Origin: Mycoplasmatales bacterium
GTDB taxonomy: Bacteria; Bacillota_I; Bacilli_A; Mycoplasmatales; JABAAY01
Direction of reading: 5' to 3'
Length of the DNA stretch: 64,000 nt
Assembly: GCA_014238225.1 (NCBI GenBank)
Contig: JABABL010000001.1
Coordinates: forward strand, 72,564-136,563
This document shows, one piece after another, positions 53,127 to 64,000 of the stretch; positions within the stretch are counted from its first letter, which is position 1; each line of letters opens with the position of its first letter. The notes beneath the pieces were generated by a model. That model was not told the origin of the DNA, searched no databases, and saw only the letters and a program-made list of their open reading frames with translations. The position numbers and the translations under genes are program-made.

Positions 53127-54308
53127 ATGAAAAAAAGTATGACTAAAAAAATTAGTGCAGTTCTTGGAGCAAGTGTTATTGGCGGCTCTGTAGCAGTAGC
53201 TGCGATTGCTCAATCTTGTGGTCCAACTGATAATCAAGACGAAAACGAAACATATAACAGAAATACAGCAAATTATTGACTTGACACAGAAGACGATGAC
53301 AATCCCGATGTTGACTTAAGAGGAACCAGACTTACTGAGTTTGCTACACTTTCTATTTTCCTTTCGGACACCTTAAGCAGAGGACTTAGCATTCCCGCAG
53401 GAGCGGACCTTTCTACCTTTTCTATAGGAAATCTTGATTTTACTAACTTTACTGCTTTCAACCAAATAATAGGAATATTTCCTTCCATAACAACGCAAAA
53501 CGTGACGCTTACAAATTTACCGACAACCGGTCCAATTTCTTCGAATTCAACATTACAAGGAAACGTCAATGATAGTTTCAATTATGTAAACTATTTAATT
53601 TCCTTCGGAGCGCTTGCTTATTCATTAATTGTGGAAGAAGAAGGATGAAACTCTTTTTTTGAGAGAGATAGAAGGGAAGCAGATCCCGACGGAAGTAACT
53701 ACATAAGCGAGAGAAGAGTGCTTGTAAATAATATAGTTCAAATTCTAGATAATTCTCGCTATATCAGAAATATTGATCGATATGTCACAGGAGATTTAGG
53801 CAGAATGTTGTTAGGCATTAGAGAGGCTAGCGGAGTTACGCAAGAAAGAGGATTTTTATCAGAATTTTTAACTCATTTGTTGTTTCTATCTCAAAGAGAA
53901 AACTTCAATGCTGAAACATTACCGGCGGATATTTTTGCTGAACTACTATTTCCCGACCCTGATGATGCGACTGCTGATCCCATTGCTGGAAGCATAAACG
54001 AAGGTACATTTCTTTCCTTTTACAGAGATTTCGTTAATAAATTACCAAGAGCTAATACAATAAACTTTGCTGGTAATTTATCCATTAATAGTCCAACAAT
54101 TAATCCTAGAGTTTTAGCTGCAGGATATTCGGGGTTAGATAACAGAACAGCATTAAGTACATATATAATGGAAGCGATTCGTGTTCCAGAAACACAGGGA
54201 AACACAAGTCCCGATGAAGCACAAACCAATATTTACTTAGGTATGGAAAAACTTCAGGTAATAGACCCTGAAAGAAACGTCATATTTTTAGGACTGGTAG
54301 GTCAATAG
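53127..54308 (+). CDS. Lipoprotein, tandem array member 1
   Basis: A 393-residue lipoprotein. Basic start, hydrophobic core and the lipobox IAQSC. The body shares short landmarks with the next four proteins: an early Trp in an acidic/Asn setting (NTANYWLDTED), then FNQIIGIFPSI about 90 residues later, then a hydrophobic helical stretch (YLISFGALAYSLIV). The C-terminus ends in VIFLGLVGQ. No enzyme motif. Two TGA codons are Trp. Confidence 0.85.
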
Positions 54309-54309
54309 A

Positions 54310-55644
54310 ATGAACAAAAGAAGTAGAACAATTGGTAGAAGAAAAAAAACCATTGGTGCAGTTTTAGGTAGTGGATTAATTACAAGTTCAATCGCTGTTG
54401 CAGCAATCGCTCAAACCTGTAATCCTAGTGATAATTTCAATATTGGAGAACGTGTACTTAGTTTTTATAACAGGAACAACCCCTCCATATGAAGCAGTGA
54501 AAACCAAAATCCAGAACCTATTCCTGGGTTTTTAGATTTAGTTGCTTTTTTTAGAGCGCCCACGGGCACTCCTGCCACTGAAGGAACCCTTGCATATGTG
54601 ATAGAAAACAATGTAAGTTTAGGAGAAACTTTTAGTGTTGGTAACGACACCGTTAGTTATTACGAAAGAATTAATAATTTTTTTGGCATGTTTCCTAATT
54701 CTTCTATAAATGGTTTTAAAAGATGAGAAACAAGCGACATTGGTGCTAGCACAACAACGAACTCCTTGGTTAATTTATCCACAACAATTGCAACAACTGA
54801 AGCAATTCCAGTGCCAGATGACTTATCAGAATTAGACGATATTTTGTCAAATGTAACAGGCACTGCAGCAGTAACGGCAGTCAATGGTTTATCCACACAA
54901 GGAATACAAGCTGCAAACAATATTTTACCCAATATTTTTGATAGTATAGAGGCTTTTTCTGCACTTATTTCACTAGGTGTTTTTCTTAATGCTTTAAATG
55001 TAGATATTTCCAACAATGCAAACACATGAGCTACTAGATATTCTGAATTAGCATCTGTTACTGAATTGGAATCTCTACAAATTTTTAGGGAAGTAAGAAC
55101 ACAAGTTTTAGCACCATTAATAAGGAATATCGATACTACTTCTTCATCAGCAGCTAACTACTGAAACATACTGTCTAACGGAACTCAAGACAACACAGTG
55201 GCTCCCTTTGGTTCGGCATTTTTTGATGTTTTTACCCGTCAGCAATCTGTTTTCTTTGAAGAAAATACTAATGCGGAACGTTCAAGTGCACAATTTTCAG
55301 AATTATATAGTGGGGGACAGGGAGTGTTTTTTAGCTTTCTTCCTAACTTTGCTGGTGTATCACCAACTGATCAAGACGGAGCATTAATACCCCAATTATC
55401 TCTAGATATTAATTTGGATATAAGTACAGTAGGTTCAAATGTAGTGTTTAGGGGCGATATAGATGTTAATTTTCATAGGGAATTACAAAATGCAGATCCT
55501 ATCATTCAACCTATTTTTACCTTTGGAATTGATAACTTGTTAAATCCTGATAGTGAAGCCATCCCTTCCTTTGATAGTGTGGTTTTTAATTCAAGGCAAT
55601 CCTCAAGAGCATTCACATTTATAGGAGACATTACCAATGCATAA
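54310..55644 (+). CDS. Lipoprotein, tandem array member 2
   Basis: A 444-residue lipoprotein with lipobox IAQTC preceded by an unusually long Arg/Lys-rich start. Landmarks match member 1: NNPSIWSSENQNP, INNFFGMFPNSS, then FSALISLGVFLNAL. It starts 1 nt after member 1 and overlaps member 3 by 8 nt. Five TGA codons are Trp. Function unknown; surface protein. Confidence 0.85.
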
Positions 55645-56926
55645 AAAAAAGAAAAGAATAACAGCTGCACTTGCAACGGGAATTATTTCATCAGCAACAA
55701 TATTAGGAACTGTTGCGCAGGCGTGTGGCGAAAACACAGAAGTTTCTGGTCTTTACACAGATCCTACTTTTTTTGTTAAATACTTACCGGCTTATTGAGG
55801 TGATGCAGAGGCTAATAGAGCAGAAAATGAAAATGAAATTGGTAATCAAAGACGTTCTAATTACCAAAGATTGGTAAGGGATATTTTGGATTTGAATATA
55901 CACACACAGAGAACAGCTACTGCTGCAGCCAGTAGAGGAAATGCAAGCTCCTCGACTATGATAAATGCTATTGCAACTGATGGCACAGCCTCCGCAGAAA
56001 ATGGTCCTGAAAGAGTGGCAATAAGTAGTCGTAATACTTCAGCAACCATTAATTTGATAAACGCTATTAGAGACATAAATGTTTTGCTGGGAGTTTTCCC
56101 TTCCTATAACAGGACTTCAGGAGCAATAACAACACCTAATGATATAGATTATGACGGAAATGACGAAAACGAAAACTTTCAAATTAGGTTTACAAATGCA
56201 GACACAAGTAGTATGAGAATTCAAACATTAAGAAACAATATAGCGAGATTTATTGAGTCTTTCTCCGTTTTGTTAGGACTAAATTATATGAAATATAATA
56301 TTAGAACCAGTCCAGATGGATGAACTAGCTTTTTTCAAACTTTAAATAGTGGCAGTTTTCAAATTTCAGAATTAATAGATTCAATATTCCGTTCTATAGA
56401 CTTGGTTACTGGAGGACAACAAATTGATCCTTCTTTTAATGAATCAAGCTTATTAAATCTAGCTAGTTTTAGTTCTAACGATGTTCTTTCCACCGGAGTA
56501 TTAAATTCAGGTTTAAGATACGATATGGTAAGTACTTTCAGAGAGAACTCCAGTCAAGGAGGTCTAAGCAACGACATTGACCCAATTAACAATCCACGAA
56601 TTGAGTACCAAGACTTAGATCAAATTTTATATCTATATAATCCATTTTTAGTTACTGACTTAAGAGATGAATCCCTAATGAATGTTAGGGTGGATGTAAC
56701 AGGAGATGCAAGCAACGGAAGCGAGATTATAATTAATATTGAGAATGTGGAAAATCCCGACTTTCCTATAACTATTATGCAAATGCAAGGACAAGTTAGC
56801 AATATTCCTGCTGCAAGCGATGTTTCTGCAGGAACAGCAGGAGAAGGAATGATTCTAGACAGAATAACTATGATATCTTCTGATACAAGTATTGGATCTT
56901 TAACGTTTTCAGGAGATAATAATTAA
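55637..56926 (+). CDS. Lipoprotein, tandem array member 3
   Basis: A 429-residue lipoprotein with lipobox VAQAC. Array landmarks are LPAYWGDAEANRAEN, INVLLGVFPSYN and FSVLLGLNYMKY followed by DGWTSFF. The C-terminus ends in SIGSLTFSG. The start ATG overlaps the end of member 2 by 8 nt. Two TGA codons are Trp. Confidence 0.85.
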
Positions 56927-56930
56927 AAAA

Positions 56931-57995
56931 ATGAAAAAGAATAGAAAAAGAACGATAATAAGTGCACTAGGCGCGGCAACCGTTGGAGCCGGAATAGGTG
57001 TAGCAGCAATAGCACAAGCTTGCGGCCCATCAGGTAACGACAATCCTGAAATTATAGAATATGCAAAATATAGTGAAACACACAATTTAGCGTTTTGAAG
57101 CAACCAAACCAATCATGCTGATTTTGTTAGTTTAAGCGGTGCAATTAGTGATATTGCTGGCAGCATTGGAAACAATACCAGTATTCAATGATCAATTTTA
57201 CAAAATTATGTTGGTCTTATACCGGCAAGTCCCACACTTGTTTCTGTTCAACAATTCGATCCGGATCGAATTTATGAACAAGGAGGCGTCAGAGAAACAA
57301 TACAACAAAATTCCGAAGTAACTATTTTTTATATGGCTGGATTATTGGGACTTATTTACTTTTACGGGTCCATAAGTGGCAGTGCGCAAATGTGAGAAAC
57401 CAATGTCTTTACACCCACAAATGTTAATATGAGTTCTTTTTTAGCAAACATTCAAACCATTTTTACCAACATTAACAGCAATATACAAGATTACAGTTTC
57501 CTGCGCTCTGATTTTTTTCTTCCTGCTAATGTTGCACAGGACGAAACCATTACTGAATCAGTGACGGTTTCTAATGACATTGCTTCCCAATCACTATTAA
57601 CGTCTATTTATGATTTATTTAATGATTTCACAAATTCTGAAATTAGTGACATGGCAAGAGTTTATTTAACTTATATGGACAACGTAATGCCAGCAATTAG
57701 CACAAGCAATCCCATCGAACAAAGTTCATTGAACTTAAACATTGGCTATAATAATAGTGACTTAATTTTAAGATTAGGTAGTGAACAAAATCCTGACGGA
57801 TATACATTTCTAACTTTCCAATCTAACAACAATTCACTAGTAGAAGCAATTGGGGTAAGAGAAGAATACTTTACTGAACCAACCGCAGAGGCAAGGCGTA
57901 ACCAAGCTCAAGTTTTTAGAACTAGCAGCATAGTTTTGAACAATCCACCCATCACCGGAATAAATTTTGAGGAGCAAGCAATAGTTTTAGCATAA
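56931..57995 (+). CDS. Lipoprotein, tandem array member 4
   Basis: A 354-residue lipoprotein with lipobox IAQAC. Array landmarks are HNLAFWSNQTNHAD, LQNYVGLIPASP and FYMAGLLGLIYFYG. The C-terminal ITGINFEEQAIVL resembles the other members' ends. It starts 4 nt after member 3 and its stop overlaps the start of member 5. Three TGA codons are Trp. Confidence 0.85.
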
Positions 57996-59605
57996 TGAAA
58001 AATCATAAAAAAAGAGTTAAAAACATAGCTATGGCACTATCAGCAAGTGCAATAGCTGGAACAACAGCAATTGGTGCCGTGGCACAAGCGTGTTCGGACA
58101 ATACACCCCCCACACCCCCCACACCCCCTTCACCAGGAAGTAATGATTATGTCAAAAACAATGTTTTTGAATATGGGGCTTGAGCAAATTCACCAACAGC
58201 ACTATTAAATATTTTCGAACAAACACTATTGTTAACCTCAGCTAGTGCAACATCACCTTATTCATGAAGAGGAACCAACACAACTGATAATGTTGTTCCA
58301 TTAAGACAAAGATGATGACTTAATGATCGAGGAGGCGTTGAACCCACGATTAATTTTTCTGTATTTAACGAAATAAACAGTGCATTAGGAATAATTCCTA
58401 ATGCCGAAGGTCAATCATCAGACTGAACCGTTAGTATCGACGACACAACTAATGAAGCCACTAACAATACACTTGAAATGCAAATTGAAACAGGATACAT
58501 TATGTTTTCTGCCACAATAGGCCTAATGGCAATGTTTGACAGTATACTTAGAGATTTATATTCTGTTGATGCTTCTCAAGTTCCTGATGTAGATACTAAT
58601 CAAATAGCCAGCAGAGCTACAAGATGGGTGGACTTATTTTTGGAAAACACAAGTTATAGGAATGTATTGAGCGGAGAAACTAATCAAGTTCAAATCGAAC
58701 TAGTTCGTAATATAGTAATATCTGGCGTGGTACAGGTTTTATATGCAATGCATTATAGTACACTAGGAGACTTAAATGTTGATGTGAATTCAACTGCTTT
58801 AAATCTAGAACAAGGAAGAGAATTAAATCCTTATTGATACTTTTTTGATTACGAAGGTTTACTTGATGAATCCGGTGCGACCACAACATACAATGGCAAC
58901 GCAAACATGTGAGCATTTTTAGCTGAATTTTTACCTAATTATCTTTTTTCAGATCCGTCTGCTCCAATTTTACAAACTACGAATACAGCCTCTCCTTTTT
59001 CAACTCTTTTAGATGCTATCAATAATGAAATTCCAGTTGGCGGAGAAGCACCTATTATATTCAGTACTAATCCTTCTAGCGGTCCAACACTTCAATCACC
59101 GCATGAAGTATTTACAGAAAGCAATACCGCAACCCCAAGCGGCGCGATTTCACTTACAGAAAATTATTATTACCGAAATTTAGCACTAATGTTTAATGGC
59201 ACAGGCAATCATGAAGTGAGTCCTTCTTTGCCAATAACCGATGTAGGTTCTAGAATTGAGTATTTAAGAGATTTGCCTGCTACAAAAAGCGGTAACATTG
59301 CTATAAATGTCGATGTTACTAGCTCAACAATTGATGGTAATCTTGAAGCAGAAACAACCATAAGCCCCAACGGAGTTGACATTACTTACAGCGAATTCCA
59401 ATTGGAAAGATACATAACTGCTATTAATGTTGAAAGAATACCTGTGTACTATCCTGTTGTTTCTGGTTTTTACATGAATTCATTCCTTAACCCAATAAAT
59501 GTGCTTGACCCATTCAATAGGACAGCCAACACTGCGTTAATTCCTACAGACTATGTGATACTAACCAACCCAGCAACCGCTAATACACCACCTTTAAATA
59601 GTTAA
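57995..59605 (+). CDS. Lipoprotein, tandem array member 5
   Basis: A 536-residue lipoprotein, the longest of the array, with lipobox VAQAC. A Pro-rich linker of TPP repeats (encoded by 58103-58128) follows the lipidated Cys directly. Then the array landmarks: FEYGAWANSPT, INSALGIIPNAEG and MFSATIGLMAMFDSIL. The extra C-terminal third is beta-like, Ser/Thr/Asn-rich. Eight or more TGA codons are Trp. It is the last gene of the array. Confidence 0.85.
58103..58128 (+). repeat. C-rich 9-bp tandem repeat in a coding sequence
   Basis: ACACCCCCC twice, then ACACCCCC, just after the lipobox Cys of array member 5. It encodes TPP units. C-runs of 5-6 are rare in this AT-rich sequence and are prone to slippage; a 9-bp change keeps the frame, a 1-bp change breaks it. 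Confidence 0.85.
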
Positions 59606-59678
59606 TAAGAAATTTCGAATTACAAAAAAAATGCAATAAGTAGTAGATAAAAAAGTTTTGTTTATTGTTTTTTGCTAA

Positions 59679-60836
59679 TTAAAAGTTAATTGCTAAAATT
59701 CGAGTTGTATAGGCATTGTAACTGACGCTGTCGTAAATTATATTATTGGTAACTCCGCTCCCAACATCAGCTCAAACTTGAATATCATTATTTTGAGTAT
59801 ATATATCGGAATTTGCCAGAAGATTAATGTTTTCCTGTGGTGCCAACCCATTATTATCGGGTATAAAAACAATTGTAGTATTAAACGCGGGAAGAGTTCG
59901 TTGCGAGTGGTCTTGAGAAAGAATATCTAAATTACCAATATTAGGATCTGAATTATGAAAAATACTTTGATAAGCAGAATAACCCCCGTAAACAAAAAAC
60001 GGAACCCCACCATACCTTTGCAGCATTATTGATTGTGCAGCTTCATTGCTAGATAAATATAAGTTTTGCATAATCATGAATCGCGGAGCTTGAGTTGCAA
60101 GGTTTTCAACATAAAGAGTTGCTGTAACAGCACCAAAGCCCAGTCCAACCATTGCATAAGAGGATAGCGGCACGGTTTGGAAACTTATTCTATTATAAGC
60201 ACTAGAGCTTAAATAATTGACAACTGTTGACAAGTCGTTTTGAGGCTGATCGCCAAAAGTATAAATTCCGCCTGTTTCGGAGGTTCCTCTTGGTGAATAA
60301 ATAACTGCGCTGTAGCCTAAGTCTATAAACGGTTGGACATACAATCAAACTGATTCCATGGACATCCCATAATCAACCACACCCACCACATAAGTTTCTT
60401 GATTAGGATTGGGACTTCCTGTATTTAAAATAGATCTTTGATTTGCTCAAGCCCTTGCCTGAATTACAACACCATCAGTGGTTGGAATACTTAAGCTATA
60501 AACTCTAACCTCATTATCCACTCCAGTTCCGTTAAATAATTCAGCATTGTATTGCTCTGTGTTCGTAACTCTTTGCGTTTGTTCATCTCTAGAAGGAAAG
60601 CCAGGAGCACTTTGAAGTATTAGGGAATAAACACCTCCAAAAACAACATTAGTGGAAAAGGGAACCGAAGCAATAGTAGCTACAGAGGCTGTTGCTACCG
60701 TAGTACTAATGAATGCTTTTTTTCAAAATTTTCTATTTCTAAATAAGTTTCATTGAATCTTTCTTCTTTTTTTTACTTTTTGAATACCTTGTTGTTTGCG
60801 CAGGTAGTATTTTTTTGTATATTTCAAACGTGCCAT
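59679..60836 (-). CDS. Alpha/beta-hydrolase-like membrane-anchored protein lacking the catalytic Ser and His
   Basis: A 385-residue protein. A very basic N-terminus (about 1-40) precedes one membrane helix (about 44-66); the rest is outside. The fold is suggested by VVGVVDYG, GYSAVIYSPRGTSETGG (oxyanion-side loop) and the elbow YAMVGLGFGAVTATLYV. In active hydrolases the elbow is GxSxG; here it is GLGFG, with Gly for the nucleophile. IPDNNGLAP may be the acid-loop position, but no His lies in the last 60 residues. A pseudo-enzyme or binding protein is likely. Five TGA codons are Trp. Confidence 0.68.
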
Positions 60837-60849
60837 TTTTAACTTTTTA

Positions 60850-60859
60850 ATTATATAAT
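60850..60859. promoter_or_regulatory. Palindromic bidirectional -10 element
   Basis: ATTATATAAT is its own reverse complement and reads TATAAT on both strands (60854-60859 plus, 60855-60850 minus). It lies 24 nt before ftsY and 13 nt before the hydrolase-like gene on the other strand. Confidence 0.5.
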
Positions 60860-60883
60860 AAAGAAACAAAGTGAAAGCAACAT

Positions 60884-61861
60884 ATGAGTTTTTTTTCTAA
60901 ATTAAAAAATAAAATAAAAAAAAGAAAGCAAGAAATTACACAGAAATATGATGAAGGATTGACCAAATCCAGAAGATCGTTAAGCGAAAGGGTTAATTCT
61001 CTCGTTTCCAAATATAGAACTATTGATGAAGATTACTTCAATGAACTAGAGGAAATCTTAATACTTAGTGATGTTGGTTTTGAAACCGTAGAAGACATGA
61101 TGGAAAGTATAAAAAAAGAAATCAAAGGGTACAACATCAAAGATCCCAAAGCAATCAAAGATATTATTGTGGACAAAATGTTTTCCATATATTCTCAAGG
61201 TTCTCATGTAAAAACACAATTAGAACTAGACCCACATAACTTGAATGTAATTCTTTTTGTGGGAGTTAATGGTTCTGGAAAAACAACCTCTATTGCTAAA
61301 ATTGCTAATATTTTACTTAAAAAAAACATTAGCACGATGGTTGCTGCCGCAGACACTTTTAGGGCCGCTGCCACCGAACAACTCCTTAAATGATCAGATA
61401 AGCTAAAAATCAAGTGTGTTACAAAAGAAAAAGAAGGACAAGATCCTGCTTCAGTTATATACAAAGCAATTCAAGAAGCGAAAAGTAACGGCACACAAGT
61501 TCTTCTATGCGACACTGCAGGACGACTACAGGCCAAGACAACTCTAATGAATGAATTGGAGAAAATGAAAAGAATAATTAATAGAGAAGTAGAACATCAA
61601 CCAATCGAAACACTACTTGTATTGGACGCTACTACTGGACAGAATGGAATTTCCCAATCCAAACACTTTTCCGAAGTGACACCGATTACTGGAATTATTT
61701 TATCTAAAATAGACGGAACCGCTAAAGGTGGAATTGTCTTATCAATTAAAAAGGAATTTCGCATTCCAGTTAAGTACGTGGGATTCGGAGAAAAAATTGA
61801 CGACTTGAAGGAATTTGACTTAGAAGAATATATATATAATTTAACAAAAGGTTTAGAATAA
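60884..61861 (+). CDS. ftsY: Signal recognition particle receptor FtsY
   Basis: A 325-residue SRP GTPase. A basic N-terminus and helical N domain (about 20-100) precede the G domain: GVNGSGKTTS (P-loop), DTFRAAATEQL, DTAGRLQ, SKIDGTAKGG and a final KYVGFGEKIDDLKEF. It lacks the long acidic A domain of E. coli. It receives Ffh-bound ribosomes at the membrane. One TGA is Trp. The ffh gene lies two genes downstream. Confidence 0.96.
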
Positions 61862-61865
61862 CATA

Positions 61866-62414
61866 ATGGTAAGCATATTTCTGGCAAATGGATTTGAAAC
61901 AATTGAAGCTACCGCCTTCATTGATGTTATGGAGCGTTCAGGAATTACGGTTCGAACAATAAGTGTTGAAAATACAAATTGCATAACAAGCGCACACAAT
62001 ATTACAATGGAAGCAAATTCGACTTTGCAAAAACTTACCGATGAACAAATTTTGGAAACTAGCTTGCTCTATTTACCTGGTGGTCCTGGTTTTAAAACTT
62101 TAAATAATAACCAACGATTGCTTTCGCTTTTAAAAAAAGCTAATAAAAAAAGAATACTTATTGCAGCTATTTGTGCTGCTCCAATTGTTTTGGACTCTGC
62201 TGAGATTCTGGATCAAGTTAAAATCACTATGTATCCAGGTATGGAAAACATGATCAAGAGCGATGTAGAGTTTTCAAATCAAGATATTGTCGAAGACAAA
62301 AACATACTGACTTCCAAGGGACCAGGCACAACAATTGATTTCTCTCTCTTTATTGCTGCTAAATTTAGAGATGACTTAAAAATTCGCACAGTTAAAGACG
62401 GGATGTTGATTTAA
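61866..62414 (+). CDS. DJ-1/PfpI family protein
   Basis: A 182-residue DJ-1/PfpI superfamily protein. ANGFETIEATAFIDVMERSG at the start holds the conserved Glu, YLPGGPG follows, and IAAICAAPIVL holds the nucleophilic Cys (about 103) at the elbow. The C-terminus has ILTSKGPGTTIDF. Members act as glyoxalases/deglycases or in stress responses. It is inserted between ftsY and ffh, 4 nt after the former and overlapping the latter by 1 nt. It has no Trp codon. Confidence 0.9.
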   Translation: MVSIFLANGFETIEATAFIDVMERSGITVRTISVENTNCITSAHNITMEANSTLQKLTDEQILETSLLYLPGGPGFKTLNNNQRLLSLLKKANKKRILIAAICAAPIVLDSAEILDQVKITMYPGMENMIKSDVEFSNQDIVEDKNILTSKGPGTTIDFSLFIAAKFRDDLKIRTVKDGMLI

Positions 62415-63730
62415 TGTTTGATATTTTAAGTTCCAAAATGTTGAGCGCAATAAAAGGTGTTAACAAAGAAAGTCATATAACAGAAAAGAATAGTGCTGAA
62501 ATTATTCGTCAAATTAGAATGTCTCTTTTAGCGGCTGATGTAAACTTTAAAGTTATTCAAAAATTCATTACCAACATAAAAGATGAAATAATTAATACTA
62601 CAATTTCTCACACAACTTCTCCTGAGCAGCAAGTTATTGCCATTGTCCACAAGGAGATACAAGATTTATTGGGAAATGAAATTTCTCCTCTAACAATGAA
62701 TCATGCACCTACGATAGTTTTAATGGTTGGTTTGCAAGGTTCAGGGAAAACCACTACTAGTGCTAAGCTTGCCAACTTGTTAAAGAAAAAAGGATATACA
62801 GGCATGATAATTGCTGCTGACATTTATCGTCCGGCTGCAATTGAACAATTACAAACACTTGGAAAACAAATTAATGTTCCTGTTTACGAAAGAGGAGAAA
62901 AAAATCCCGTTGAAATATGTACCGATGGAATTCAACACGCTATTGAACAAAAATATGAGTATGTTATTGTTGATACAGCAGGAAGACTGCAAATTGATGA
63001 AAACATGATGAATGAATTAAAACAAATTGTGAAAAAAATCAATCCTCATGAAGTTTTAATTGTTGTGGATGGCATGACAGGTCAGGAAATTATCAATGTA
63101 GCTGCAGAGTTTGATAGAAATGTTAAATTAACCGGCACAATAATTACCAAGCTAGATGGAGATGCTCGTGGCGGCGCTGCTTTAAGTATTCGAAGCATAA
63201 CAAATATACCTATAAAATATATTGGAATGGGAGAAAAAATAGGAGAATTATCTGAATTTCATCCCAAAAGAATGGCTGATAGAATTCTTGGCATGGGAGA
63301 TATCGAAACTTTAATTGAAAAAGCTGGCGAAGTAATGGAAGAAAAATCGGCAAAAAAAATTGCCAATAAATTTCTTGAAGGTCGTTTCACATTGGACGAC
63401 TTAATAAATCAATTGCGCCAAATCAAAAAAATTGGTAAATTCAGTGCAATTATGAAAATGATACCCGGAGCTCCAAAATTAACTAAAGATCAGAAAGACT
63501 TGGCAGAAGAAAAATTAGAGAACATGGAAATATTAGTAAATAGTATGACAATGGAAGAAAGACAAAATCCGAAGCTTTTAGAATATGCAAGCCGTAAAAA
63601 AAGAATTGTGAAGGGCTCTGGCAAATCAATTCAAGATTACAATAAGCTACTTAAAGAATGAAAAGTCATGAAAGAGCAATCAAAAAATTTGAAAAGCATG
63701 TTTAGTAAACAAGGCAACAAATTCTTTTAA
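62414..63730 (+). CDS. ffh: Signal recognition particle protein Ffh
   Basis: A 438-residue SRP54 homologue. N domain (about 1-95), then G domain: MVGLQGSGKTTTSAKLA, DIYRPAAIEQL, DTAGRLQI, TKLDGDARGGAALS. The Met-rich M domain (about 300-438) has FLEGRFTLDDLINQLRQI, MKMIPG and a basic helix for 4.5S RNA. The frame passes one TGA (63659-63661, Trp) and continues 22 residues. It overlaps the DJ-1 gene by 1 nt. Confidence 0.97.
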
Positions 63731-63768
63731 TATAATTGATTCTAAAATTTTAATGTAGTATATTTAGT

Positions 63769-64000
63769 ATGACAAAAATAAAGTTTTTCAGAATTGGAAC
63801 CAAAAAAAAGCCTTTTTACAGAATTATAGTCGCTGACTCAAGAAAAAAACAAACAGGCGCATACATAGAAAATTTGGGAACTTATAATCCTTTAAACAAA
63901 GAAACAAAAATAAACGAAGAATCAGTACTAAAATGACTTATGACTGGTGCTAAACCCAACACCTCTGTTCGTAAATTACTTTCATCTCAAAAGATCATGG
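63769..64000 (+). CDS. rpsP: 30S ribosomal protein S16 (3' end outside window)
   Basis: The first 77 codons of S16, with [29 protein letters not shown] and [16 protein letters not shown], where the TGA is the conserved Trp. A TATATT (63759-63764) ends 4 nt before the ATG, so the mRNA should be nearly leaderless. ffh-rpsP is a common order. The rest is beyond base 64000. Confidence 0.95.

Noticed and set aside
58103..58128. CRISPR-like or satellite repeat
   Set aside because: Units are 9 bp, without spacers, and encode an in-frame Pro linker.
59606..59678. Terminator between the lipoprotein array and the convergent gene
   Set aside because: No stem of more than a few base pairs is visible; only an AT-rich stretch.

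Overview
The window is Mollicute (mycoplasma-type) DNA. It is AT-rich, and almost every long reading frame is interrupted only by in-frame TGA at positions where its family has tryptophan. A tRNA-Trp with anticodon TCA (46005-46080) reads that codon, so I joined frames across TGA using translation table 4. I did not find a recognisable insertion sequence, phage or CRISPR array. The order proS, then a small protein, then an exported protein resembles the MG283-MG284-MG285 neighbourhood of the Mycoplasma genitalium/pneumoniae group. I would therefore place the organism near that branch, without naming a species.

Layout. 1-3011: phosphatase, kinase, RsgA and Rpe (signalling and ribosome assembly). 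3040-6099: giant repetitive lipoprotein. 6242-9729: plsX, rpmB, a BPL_N-type amidotransferase and a MATE transporter. 9774-10695: rplM, rpsI and tRNA-Ile. 10802-20664: a 1386-aa FtsX-type permease, a DUF296 protein, a membrane protein, a second repeat lipoprotein and an 899-aa exported protein of unknown role. 20800-25938: pta-ackA (ATP from acetyl-CoA), leuS and a divergent coaX. 25973-34321: tRNA-His, a DUF402 phosphatase, ferredoxin/flavodoxin-NADP reductase, the tsaE-tsaB-tsaD t6A genes, asnS, an RDD protein and pcrA. 34361-41339: a degenerate GGDEF/EAL-like protein and pstS-C-A-B-phoU. 41329-45295: proS and small membrane or exported proteins. 45331-53075: tRNA-Asn, tRNA-Trp, pncB, a three-gene membrane cluster, two tandem leucyl aminopeptidases and tyrS. 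53127-59605: five head-to-tail lipoprotein paralogues. 59679-60836: a hydrolase-like protein lacking its catalytic residues. 60884-64000: ftsY, a DJ-1 protein, ffh and rpsP.

Genes inside operons are tightly packed. They overlap by 1-28 nt, often as TAATG, and many have AGGAG-type ribosome sites. In contrast, many first genes have a TATAAT-like -10 hexamer only 6-10 nt before the start codon and no ribosome site. This predicts widespread leaderless or near-leaderless mRNAs, in one case from two opposed promoters packed into 24 bp.

The observations I rate highest are this promoter architecture, the degenerate LeuRS editing domain, the eight-repeat lipoprotein and its relative, the tandem lipoprotein array, the degenerate GGDEF/EAL-like protein, the pseudo-hydrolase, and a perfect 15-bp hairpin at the start of the gene at 43251.
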